Of a stretch of DNA of 64,000 nt, positions 48,401 to 58,588 are shown one piece after another. The notes under the pieces were generated by a model. The model searched no databases. It worked only from the letters and a program-made list of their open reading frames with translations, and was not told where the DNA came from. Position 1 is the stretch's first letter; every line of letters begins with the position of its first letter. Position numbers and translations under genes: made by a program. The DNA is from Symbiodinium natans (lineage: Eukaryota; Sar; Dinophyceae; Suessiales; Symbiodiniaceae): NCBI GenBank assembly GCA_905221605.1, contig CAJNDS010000163.1, positions 124,001 through 188,000 on the forward strand, read 5' to 3'.

Positions 48401-49330
48401 GGAGGTCTCGGAGGTTTTGGGCACCGAGGCACGGGGATGACGGAAACCAACTGCTCAGTTGCAGCATGTTGCAGCTGCCAGAGGCTAAGGCTAAGGCTGG
48501 GAGGGGAAAACGCGGAAAACGCCACTCGACTGGAAGACTCTGTGTTGTTGTGTTGTTCAGCATCACAGAGCTGTAGAGGCTGGCATGCAAATCCTCCTCC
48601 GCGTGCGCTGAGTCGCCGAGCCCAAGCTTCCCGTCTGTGCCTGCGCTGCTGCCCAACGGATCGTAAATGATCCCGTCTCACCCTAATTCGCAATTTGCAA
48701 GCACCATTCAGAAACGGCATCTACATATGAGGTTTCGGACAGCAAGTAGGCCAATTGCTGTTGGAGCTGGGCTTCGATATGTGGGGCTTCAGCTTCCGAG
48801 TATGCCGAGTGCACCTGAGTGCAGAGTGTGCCAGATGAGATGCCCCCGCAGCCCTCAAGACTTCCAGGGTTCCGGTAGCGAAATTCCCGAGTCGGAGTCA
48901 AACACCGACGCCTCGACCCCAGAAGGGAAAGTCCGAATCAGGGAATCCGGGAAGTCCGGATAAAGTCCTCCGACTTCCTCCGGAGGAAGTCCGCATGAAG
49001 TCCGGAGGAAGCACGAAAGTCCCCGTGCAGCCTCCTCTCCGCCCAGGTTCCATCTCTATGGATGTAAGTGGCAGAATCCCGAGAAGGACACTCATCATTG
49101 CGGGCCTGGCCACAAGCGATCTTTGGCTGCACGTGCGCAGTCAGTTGATGGCAGTTGTGTGTTTTTCTGTATTTTGATATTGCTAGAACGCCTGTGACAG
49201 CTTTGCGTGCATGCCTTTCTGTTCTTGTGCAAAATCTCCGATGAGGTTTCATTGCAGGGATGCTCATCATTGATCCCGACGTTCACTGCCCAGATTGCAT
49301 CGAGCTTGTCTTGCCCAAGCTGCCACGTTA
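45470..49330 (+). CDS. Unrecognised multi-exon locus with acidic segments
   Basis: Several short segments have coding-like composition in the + direction. They include RVVDGVYACSVEALR (near 46037), PLELQPIPQYDEAIPENLP (near 46263), LDALDDLCFPDGLKGAVP (near 47037), EVEPPQEVLDDLQIDDLG (near 47513), EEPDESPVFRRIILGAKAEA (near 47810), EETFFRLDDELDEEIGGVKG (near 48261), SPQELAAVALSMQPGEVSEV (near 48358) and LIIDPDVHCPDCIELVLPK (near 49263). They lie in different frames and so imply introns. Many are acidic. CFPDG recalls the uDENN motif and QPGEVSEV recalls parvulin-type isomerases, but neither match is long enough to name a family. It may be more than one gene. Confidence 0.35.
46776..46788. repeat. 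Poly-C run
   Basis: Thirteen C in a row in a non-coding stretch; the following 150 bases are also C- and G-run rich. Confidence 0.9.
48973..48990. repeat. 18-bp perfect palindrome
   Basis: ACTTCCTCCGGAGGAAGT reads the same on both strands. It sits in a short region rich in AAGTCCG and TCCGGA units (48925-49020). Confidence 0.85.
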
Positions 49331-50580
49331 GTGAAGCTTAGGCACGCAACAGGGTACTGGCAGGACATGACCAGCTACTTAGCGAAATACAAGGTCCGGC
49401 CAGAATCTGTGACGTAGTCGGGCATCGGGCATTGGAAGCGTGCATGCAAACACCTGTCAGTTTGAGACACCTGGGCTCGAAACGACGCAGTTGAATCCGT
49501 GTGCAATGGACCACACCTCGGAGGGAAGGGAAGATATCGGTTGACATGGAGATGCCCAAGCCCCAACTGGCCCAAGAGTGGCCTAAGCGTTCGCTCAGGA
49601 CATTCCCAGATACCTCCAGTGCAGCGGCCACGGCGAGTGTACTGAACTCGGCCGAAAAGATCGCAACTACACATCAGCACAAACCAGTCAGTTTTCCAAC
49701 GCAATGCCATCCTGTGAGGCAAAGCGTGGACCCAAGATCCCACTCGAGAAGACCTTCCACAGGCATTGGGTCCCTTTCAAGCCATGCAGCCTCTTTGAAC
49801 TTAGAACACCGACGTTTGAGTTTTACTCATGAACCCTTCTACCTCAGAGCCCAGGGACGGAGTACATGTCGACAGCCCCTTTGGCTCATACAGATATTGT
49901 TTGAAGGCGGCTGCGGAAGCTCCGAGGTTCTGCTACTGCGCAGAGGCCTGGCAGTCCGCAGTGCGCTGATGGTGGCTCAATGCTGATCTTGCTCTGTTCC
50001 TGTGCGCTGAAGCCTTTCGCTATACAGAGTTTCTCCGGCAAAAGATCCAGATGTTGCCAGCGAGCTTAAGGTGAACTGAATGTTTCTTCCTTGTTTATTC
50101 GCGCGTCTTGAAGGGCTAACTTAATGTTATTTTCGTGCTTTTGACCGATCTTGAGCCTTGAGCCACCTTAACCCATCTTGCCGGTCGATGCGGCAAAGCA
50201 TGCAAGCTGCAGGCTTTCGCGCAATGGCATGCTGTAGGGCTATAGGACTGGTGACTTTAGTCGTGACTAGGAGGCAGTTAGAAGGCTTGCAGGATGCGAA
50301 GAGGATCTGCAACACAATTGCACTGGAGCCAGGGCTGGGCTGATCCCAACTGCGAGACGCCCAGAAAGTCTCAGAGAGTGGCGTCCTGCTGGCCTGTTCG
50401 TGTCGCGTCTTTCCTACAAATCTCCCGCTTCACGTTGGGCCAGGTTTCTGCTCTCCCTCTTTGGCGGCGTTCTAGGTGGTTGCACTCAGAAAGAATAGAA
50501 AAAAGAACTGAATCTCTTTTTTGCGGGGAGAGAAGGCGAGAGAGAAGGCGAGGACAATGTGTGGAGTCGTACTGAGACAG

Positions 50581-51234
50581 GCCTGGACCAGTTGTACCTG
50601 GGTTTCTTCTTCCCATACGGCTTGCTGAAGGCCCAAGCCAACAAGCCATCTTCGCAAGACACATCAAGACTTGCCATCCAATTTGTCAGCTCTTGACCCT
50701 GGGCGGCCTGGGCATCTGGTGGATCTACGATGTAGCCAGGGGCTGAGTTTTGAGACCTTGGGTCGGCAACTCTGTGGTCGCGGTGTTGTTGCAGGCTTTG
50801 TTGCAGGCTTTGCTTTCTTTTGAAGTCACTTTCCTCATGACGGCGAGGTACGGATCGGTTCCAGTCCTGTCGACACAGCAGTCAGCTTCAAGGCGACTGT
50901 CATTTAGCTCACCCGGCTGCAGTTTCACAACTTTGTGCTGTACCAGGTGGCCCGGAATGTACCACACTGGGCTTTCGCACGCCCACCCTCCACAGAGCAT
51001 CTGGCTGCGACTACAGTGACTACAGTCGCAGCTGGAGTAGCCGTTCAGGTACTGTCATCGGTGATCTTCTTCGTGGCCTTGGCCTTTGTCTACAGCGTGC
51101 TGGTCTTAGTTCCGGATTCCTCTTCAGAATGTGTGATATGTGCGCAGATCCGTATTGCACAGAGTCTGAGCCAGGCATGGTCAATCCGCAGGCAGCGGGT
51201 GATGAAGCAGAGAGAGGCGGCACAGCTGCAGTAG
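50581..51234 (+). CDS. TM2-domain membrane protein, multi-exon
   Basis: LDQLYLGFFFPYGLLK (50583-50630) joins LLTLGGLGIWWIYDVA (from 50690) across a 59-bp intron (50631-50689) with a GC donor and AG acceptor. Together they form the TM2 signature: a first helix ending in YLG-(F/Y), then K-LLT-G-GIWW-D. RYGSVPVL (from about 50849) continues the protein after a second intron. A further helix, VLSSVIFFVALAFVYSVLVL, lies near 51049, and a basic C-terminus RRQRVMKQREAAQLQ ends at 51234. TM2 proteins are two-helix membrane proteins of diverse and mostly unknown function. Upstream exons (a signal peptide would be expected in some families) were not identified. Confidence 0.78.
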
Positions 51235-53869
51235 CACTAGTCGCACTCGGCAGCAGCTTAGCAGCTGAAGCCTTGTTTGTAGGGGAGCCCCAACTGCTTT
51301 CAGATCAAGCAGATGCCACATGCCTCATGACATGGCAGCAATACCTCAACCCCGCTATTAAGAAACCTCTTCTGCGGTTCCTTCCTGCAGATGCTGATGC
51401 TTCAAGCCGAGAGTGCTGCGATCGAGTCGTGGCCTGGCTTATGCGCCTCATGCACTGCCTTGACGTGGCCGCTTCTGTTGCCGGCTCCTGCTGTCTGTTG
51501 TATTTGCAAATTGCGGCCACTGAGGCGTCGACAATATTCAGGCGTTGAGCTCAGAGATGTTCATATACGTGCAAAGTGCGACATTGAGGGAGCAGTGCAA
51601 TGATGGAGCCCAGGCTATGGTTCAACACTGGGCTGATCTGGCGGATGTTGGGCGATCTCCGCTCAAGCTGCAAAGAAACGTGCCGGCATGGGCTCAGTTA
51701 GGCCAGGCTGGCGGGCAAGGAAGCATCGTTGTCGAAACGAGCACCTCCTAGCTGCGTTTGCTCAAAGGAGCGTGTTATCCCAAAGCAGACGGGAACGACA
51801 TAGACCGGACGACATCAGACGACTACAGCAAGCAAGCCAGCAACAAGGCAAGCCGCAGCAACAACAACCCACACCACACGCAGCTTGGAAAATCGAGGAC
51901 CAGACCACTCGAGCAAAAACCATTTTAATCGACTGTCCATGGCACGTGCTAGCACCGATATCCCCGTGCAGCACTCAGTGGATGCTTCATGAGGTCTGCT
52001 GAAATTAGGAGCACTGCACTGTATTTCCGTTTTTCGAACTGCTTTGAATAGTTTTCAAGGCCAAGACCAGTCAATGCAGCCCGAGCGTGCCCTAAGGTGG
52101 AGGCTGCAAATTCAGAGGATGCAGAGCTCGTTCCAGCAGAGGCACAGAAGAGTCTCAAAGAGTTCTGTGTTGTCAGTACTTCCGAATCAGACCTGGCTAA
52201 GTATTGTTTGCACGACCTCCAGCTTCTTGAGCTTTGCATCGTCATGGTCTCTTTGGGGTAAATTGCAACACAATTATTGAAGCCCCGGAAGGGAGAACTT
52301 ACAACCAGAAAGCCATAGATGGGAGAATTTACAACCAGGTGTCGAGCAGGATGAACTTGCAATCAACTCATAAGTTTGGGCACCGTGGACCTGGCAAGGG
52401 GAAGAACACGAGAGCGAGCAACGGCTCTTCCGCAAACCGCCCTACAACTCTAAACCTCAACCCAATTTCGACCCTAAGCCCTTCTTTGTCGACTGGTCAG
52501 CGAAACAGCAAGCAAGAAACACCAACGACAAAAGCACAAGATCTATAATTCTGCCTCAAGTGTGGGATTCTTGTGTCCGGTCCCACAACCCTCGAAGATT
52601 CAACTCCTAACTCCATGTGTTCACACGTCAGGGAAAGACACAGCCTCATGCACGTACTAATGCCCAACATGTCCTAAACTTGATTGTTTACGCAAACCCC
52701 ACCACCACAATCGTCTCCCCCCCTTCCAAAAAGCCCCCATGTGCTACTCCTTGTTTTCAAGCTGCGTATGGGAGTATGTGATTGGGAATGAGAAGAAGAG
52801 TAATGAATTTAATGGCTACCGCCAGTGCCGCCGACCCCACCCCCCGCCATTTTAGGGTGCCTCAGGGCTTAGGGAGTTTCTTGGGTGGCTTCGGCTTGGG
52901 CAGCTTGGGGTAGTTGGAGGATTTGGGCGCCCTTTGCAGGGATGACGCTATGAGGGTTTAGGGTTTAGGGCTAGTTCGCAGCCTTTTGGGAGAGGGGGGG
53001 GCCTTCACACTGGTGGCGGGCGGTGCGGATGGCGGCTCGTCAGCGTGGGTGGCTCAGGGGGCGGGTGGCTTGGGGCGGTCTTGGTGGTTCGGGTCATGTG
53101 GGTGGTTGGGGTGATGTGGGGTTCGGGTGGTGTGGGTGTTTGGCGGCATGGCTTCGTTCATGTACAGACTGTACAGCCTCAGAGTGTCCTACTGTGCATA
53201 CCTAGGCTGGGCACTCTGATAGGATTCCTGACCCTTGAGGCGGCTGCGGGCAAGTGAGCGAGGAAAGAAAAATACAAATTTGTTAAGTTTACCTGTAACT
53301 CCGTATCAGTTTTGTGGGGCCCCTGCAGGGTCCCAGGAAGGGACCAAGCAGGGCAGCCCCCCCAACTAGAAAAACCTAGATGAATTTAGAATCTGTCCCC
53401 ATGTGCTTGCATAAAGGCCCACGGGAGGGGGACCCAAGGACCCCCCGGGGCAACCGGCACCCCGAGAACCAACGCGGATCCTGCAAAAACAGGGCGACCG
53501 ACCCAAGGACCGGCGGAGGGTGGGAGAAGCGGGCGACCGACCCAAAGACCGGCGGAGGAGGAAGTTTTAAAACTTGCGTTTTGCGTTGTTCTATACGTCC
53601 TGTTGAGTCGGGCCTTTTTTGCTTTGTTCTAAGCGTCAAAGTGGGCAGATTCCAAATTCCACCGAATCCCGGTGCCCTATGCTCCCTTAGAAGGGCCCCC
53701 ATGGCTCAAATCCTTCGGCTAATCCAGGGCATTTAGCCTTGCGAGCAGCACAACGGCAAAGTTTGGATTGCGAGCCAGGGGTCGGTCAGAAGAGCGTTTG
53801 GAAGCGAGGCTTCAAACGGCGCGCGAGGTTCACGAAGCGGGTTGGTTGGGGTCACACGCCCGACATGAC
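51235..53869. other. Region with no supported gene
   Basis: Only short frames. It contains a pair of GGGAGAA(C/T)TTACAACC motifs (52291-52340), a short TTTAGGG stretch near 52955-52970, G-rich sequence 52850-53150, and a direct duplication of about 40 bp around CGACCGACCCAA (53498-53555). Confidence 0.5.
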
Positions 53870-55990
53870 GAACACCTCAAAAACATAGGCAAACGATGGA
53901 GCAAAGACAACAGAAACGAAGAAGCACGCAAAGAACAATGAAATCAGAAATACAAGCAAAATAGGTCACGGAGTTTCTCTCCTACTCAGGCAGAACAAAT
54001 TAAAATGAGAACAGCTCAAAAACATAGGCAAATGCTATGCCAAAAAACACGAACAAGCATGCAAACAGCAATGCAAACGGAAATAAAAGCAACGTAGGTG
54101 ACGGAGTTCTTTCTCCCACCCAGGCATAGGACAAAAGAAGAACACCTCAAAAACACAGGCAAATGCTTGATCAAAACCCAGAGAAACGACAAAGGACGCA
54201 AAGAATGAAAACGGAAATAAATCCAAGGTAGCGGACGGAGTTTTACCTCCTGCCCAGGCATAGGAGAAAAGAGGAACGCCTCAAAAAGAGAGGCAAATGC
54301 TGGATCAAAAGCAACACAAACGCAGAAGGAGGCAAAGAGCAATGAAATCAGAAATACAAGCAAAATAGGTCACGGAGTTTCTCTCCTACTCAGGCAGAAC
54401 AAACTAATGACAAGGAGAACAGCTCAAAAACACAGGCAAATGCTATGCCAAAAATCACGAACAAGCATGCAAACAGCAATGCAAACGGAAATACAAGCAA
54501 TGTAGGTGACGGAGTTCTATCTCCCGCCCAGGCATAGGACAAAAGAAGAACACCTCAAAAACACAGGCAAATGCTTGATCAAAACCCAGAGAAACGACAA
54601 AGGACGCAAAGAACAATGAAAACGGAAATAAAACCAAGGTAGCGGACGGAGTTTTACCTCCTGCCCAGGCATAGGAGAAAAGAGGAACACCTCAAAAAGA
54701 GAGGCAAAGGCTGGATCAAAAGCAACACAAACGCAGAAGGAGGCAAAGAGCAATGAAATCAGAAATACAAGCAAAATAGGTCACGGAGTTTCTCTCCTAC
54801 TCAGGCAGAACAAATGACAAGGAGAACAGCTCAAAAACACAGGCAAATGCTATGCCAAAAATCACGAACAAGCATGCAAACAGCAATGCAAACGGAAATA
54901 AAAGCAATGTAGGTGACGGAGTTCTATCTCCCGCCCAGGCATAGGACAAAAGAAGAACACCTCAAAAACACAGGCAAACGCTTGATCAAAACCCAGAGAA
55001 ACGACAAAGGACGCAAAGAATGAAAACGGAAATAAAACCAAGGTAGCGGACGGAGTTTTACCTCCTGCCCAGGCATAGGAGAAAAGAGGAACACCTCAAA
55101 AAGAGAGGCAAATGCTGGATCAAAAGCAACACAAACGCAGAAGGAGGCAAAGAGCAATGAAATCAGAAAGAAATACAAGCAAAATAGGTCACGGAGTTTC
55201 TCTCCTACTCAGGCAGAACAAATTAAAAGGAGAACAGCCCAAAAACATAGGCAAATGCTATGCCAAAAAACACGAACAAGCATGCAAACAGCAATGCAAA
55301 CGGAAATAAAAGCAATGTAGGTGACGGAGTTCTATCTCCCACCCAGGCATAGGACAAAAGAAGAACACCTCAAAAACACGGGCAAATGCTTGATCAAAAC
55401 CCAGAGAAACGACAAAGGACGCAAAGAACAATGAAAACGGACATAAAACCAAAGTAGCGGACGGAGGTTTACCTCCTGCCCAGGCATATGTCCTGCCCAG
55501 GCATAGGAGAAAAGAGGAACACCTCAAAAAGAGAGGCAAATGCTGGAACAAATGTCAACACAAACGCAGAAGCAGGCAAAGAACAATGAAATCAGAAATA
55601 CCAGCAAAATAGGTCATGGAGTTTCTCTCCTACCCAGGCATAACAAAAGGAGAACAGCCCAAAAACATAGGCAAATGCTCTGCCAAGAAACACGAACAAG
55701 CTTGCAAACAGCAATGCAAACGGAAATAAAAGCAACAAGGTGACGGACCTCTATCTCCACCCAGGCACAGGACAAAAGAAGAACACCTCAAAAACACAGG
55801 CAAATGCTTGATCAAAACCCAGAGAAACGACAAAGGACGCAAAGAACAATGAAAACGGAAATAAAACCAAGGTAGCGGACGAAGTTTTACCTTCTGCCCA
55901 GGCATAGGAGAAAAGAGGAACACCTCAAAAAGAGAGGCAAATGCTGGATCAAAAGCAACACAAACGCAGAAGGAGGCAAAGAGCAGTGCG
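53870..55990. repeat. Satellite array with three-monomer higher-order repeat
   Basis: An anchor of the type GAACACCTCAAAAA occurs at 53870, 54009, 54140, 54274, 54417, 54548, 54684, 54823, 54955, 55089, 55232, 55363, 55517, 55652, 55781 and 55918. Spacing is mostly 129-143 bp, with one 154-bp interval caused by a small internal duplication near 55485. Three monomer types follow in fixed order, marked by GGATCAAAAGC, TGCCAAAAA and TTGATCAAAACC, giving a higher-order unit of about 404-423 bp. Each monomer also carries ACGGAGTT and CCAGGCATAG-like boxes. Long minus-strand frames run through it but are repeat translations. Confidence 0.95.
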
Positions 55991-56025
55991 TCTGAACAAG
56001 GACAACACAAGAGCACCTTTAAAAC

Positions 56026-56217
<192 letters not shown>

Positions 56218-56317
56218 NNNNNNNNNNNNNNNNNNNNNNNNNNNNNNNNNNNNNNNNNNNNNNNNNNNNNNNNNNNNNNNNNNNNNNNNNNNNNNNNNNN
56301 NNNNNNNNNNNNNNNNN
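56218..56317. other. Assembly gap of 100 N
   Basis: Exactly 100 N, the usual placeholder for a gap of unknown size. Left side is satellite and AC repeat; right side enters an open reading frame. Confidence 0.99.
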
Positions 56318-56893
56318 TCCTCGGCAAAGGGTGCCCGAAGCACATGCTCTGTGAAGGTGACATCGAGGAAGCTTACCAGGGCTGTTTCCGAAGACGACGA
56401 TGGCTTTCCGAAGATGCTGGCCAGTCCAGAGAAGCCTTCTGGATCCCGGGACCTGGCTCCCAGGAGCCTTTTGCGACCTGGGCACAGGGCTCGAGCCTTG
56501 CAAAAGGCAGACTCTGGTGGAGGCGACTCCATCGAGCCCCCCAGCACGATGCCTGGAGAGATGGTTCGCGAGAAGCTTGGCTACAGCAGGCAGCCCTTGC
56601 CAAAGGGCAAAGCGATGAAGCGACCTGTAGCTTCCCTGGCCGGGACCTCGAAAAAGGTCCGAAAGCCTTGGGCGAAGCTGTACCAGGTGAATGCTGCCTC
56701 GCCTCGTCGGGTGTACATCACTGGGAAGAAGGAAGGTGACGACAAGGCCCATCTGGTGGTGGAGATCTCGCAGGCCCGGAGCTGTCACTTCAAGCAGATC
56801 GCGAAGCGACTGCTGTCTGCCTTGAAAACGGAGCACCTCACCAAGGCCGAGGCTCTGCAGCTCAAGGCATCTCTTTTGAAGGAGTATGGGTGA
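56318..56893 (+). CDS. C-terminal fragment of an unrecognised protein, cut by the gap
   Basis: An open frame runs from the gap edge to TGA at 56891-56893. The first part is Ser/Pro/Lys-rich and looks disordered, with EDDDGFPKMLASPEKPSGSR. The last 65 residues look folded: SPRRVYITGKKEGDDKAHLV, then a helix-rich end containing HFKQIAKRLLSALKTEHLTK and finishing LKASLLKEYG. From memory, similar C-terminal segments recur in hypothetical proteins of Symbiodinium genomes, with no known function (not checked). Two hairpin elements lie inside the frame and read as LQK (56495-56508) and PLPKG (56593-56608). A third follows the stop (56914-56927). The 5' part is lost in the gap. Confidence 0.6.
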   Translation, partial: SSAKGARSTCSVKVTSRKLTRAVSEDDDGFPKMLASPEKPSGSRDLAPRSLLRPGHRARALQKADSGGGDSIEPPSTMPGEMVREKLGYSRQPLPKGKAMKRPVASLAGTSKKVRKPWAKLYQVNAASPRRVYITGKKEGDDKAHLVVEISQARSCHFKQIAKRLLSALKTEHLTKAEALQLKASLLKEYG

Positions 56894-56979
56894 TGGCCTG
56901 TAGATCTCGAGACCCCTTGCAAAAGGGCTTGCAAGTCTCTCTACCCTGCAGCACTTTCAGATTGTGCAGCTTCGTGGCA

Positions 56980-57147
56980 AAACGGTTTCGCGATGTTTGC
57001 TGTGGCTCGTGCAGTTTTGTTCAGACGGAATGGGCAGGTGTGTTGGGACATGTTACACCCACAAACGGTTTCGTGATGCTTGCTGTGGCTTATGCAGTTT
57101 TGTTCAGACGGCAATGGGCAGGTGTGTTGGGACATGTTACACCCATG
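56980..57147. repeat. 83-bp tandem duplication
   Basis: Two copies of a unit beginning ACGGTTTCG and ending GACATGTTACACCCA, 83 bp apart, with a few substitutions. It lies in the 3' flank of the preceding frame. Confidence 0.88.
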
Positions 57148-57183
57148 ACACACACACACATATGTATGTATCGTTTCTTTTGC

Positions 57184-57275
57184 AAATATGTGATATAATA
57201 TATATATATATATATGTGTGCAAAACTGAAATGTGTATAATAGTCTTATATACATATATATACATATAAAATATA
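57184..57275. repeat. TA-rich microsatellite region
   Basis: TATATA runs with interspersed TG and AC steps between the duplicated 83-bp unit and the first telomere-like block. Confidence 0.85.
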
Positions 57276-57304
57276 GATTGTAATCAAAATTCGAGGCTGA
57301 GGGA

Positions 57305-58480
57305 ATAGGTTTCGGGTTTAGGGTTTAAGCCTTAGGGCCAAGGGCTTAGGGTTTAGGATTTAGGGTGGGTTTAGGGCTGAGGGCTGAGGGTTGAGGGTTT
57401 AGGGCTTAGGGTTTAGGGTTTAGGGTTTAGGATTTAGGGGGTTATGATTTTTGATATCCCACCTCGGCCTTGCAAAAGGCCCGCTCTCTCTGTATCTCTG
57501 TCTGTCTGTCTGTCTGTCTGGGTGCGTGTGTGTGTGCGGCGGGACCCCACCACTGAACCCTGAACTCCCTAAAGCTTCAACCCCCCAAAAAAACTCAAGC
57601 AAAACCCGAAACTGGACCCTCCTCTACACCCTAAACCCTTGCCCCGAGGTTCAGCCCCAAACCATGCACTCCCTCGCCCAAGGGTTCAGTTGGTGGAGGG
57701 TTCGGATTGAGGGTTTGGAGTATTGATCGAGGGCTTAGGGTCTTGAGATTCAGGCAGTTGATGGTTTGGGGTTGAGGGCTTAGGGTCTCTAATCCTGAGC
57801 CCTATACCCGAGACCCGAAACCCTGAGCCCGAAACCCTGACATTGAGGCAGTCGGTGGAGGGTTTCGGATTGAGGGTTTCGAGTATTGATCGAGGGCTTA
57901 GGGTCTTGACATTCAGGCAGTGGATGGTTTGGGGTTGAGGGCTTAGGGTCTCTAATCCTGAGCCCTACACCCGAGACCCGAAACCCTGAGCCCGAAAACC
58001 TAAGCTGCCTGAACCCCGAACCTTAAACTGCAGATCCTCATAAACCCTACCCTAGGCTTTCAATAGTCTCCCATATATGTATATTTCTGCCCCCGGAACC
58101 TTAAACCCTAAACCTCAAGCCCTAAACCCCAAACCCTAATCTGATTCTGTTCTCCCGCGCCCGACCAGGCTCACGAAAGGGGAAGGGGGCCCGAGCCTAG
58201 CCCCTTAAACCTTACAGTAAACCGAAAGCCTCAACCTTAAAGCCCAAGTACATGCACAGAAATATTGTATATAGATGCAACACCTGAACCCCAGAGGTTC
58301 AATAGCAGATCTTAGGATCCGAAACCCTGAAGCCGACACCCTGAACCTAGAGCCTAGACCCGACAGCCTGACCGAAAACGCTAAAGCCACCTGAACCCTT
58401 GACCCTAAACCCTAGAGCCCCGTAACCCCTAAATCCTAAACCCTTAACCTCGTAGATGTTCCATGTTCTAGCAGAAGAGA
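57305..58480. repeat. Degenerate telomere-like repeats, both orientations
   Basis: TTTAGGG and GAGGG/TTAGGG variants at 57305-57440, then mixed CCCTAAA-type repeats to about 58450. A direct duplication of about 163 bp is embedded (GTATTGATCGAGGGC at 57720 and again at 57883). A short GTCT repeat lies at 57495-57520, and a hairpin element at 57466-57481. Confidence 0.9.
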
Positions 58481-58588
58481 GAGACACATGAAATATACAT
58501 ATATATATATATATATAAGTCTCCCTTGCAAAAGGGGTGCCTCCTCGAGTCCCTTGTGAAAGGGACTGCCCTTTCGCAAGGGCGCGCC

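Noticed and set aside
48358-48420. Parvulin-type isomerase suggested by QPGEVSEV
   Set aside because: One short motif only; no catalytic segment was found in adjacent frames.
53870-55990. CRISPR-like array of repeats and spacers
   Set aside because: The whole 130-143-bp monomer is repeated; there are no short repeats separated by unique spacers, and the genome is eukaryotic.
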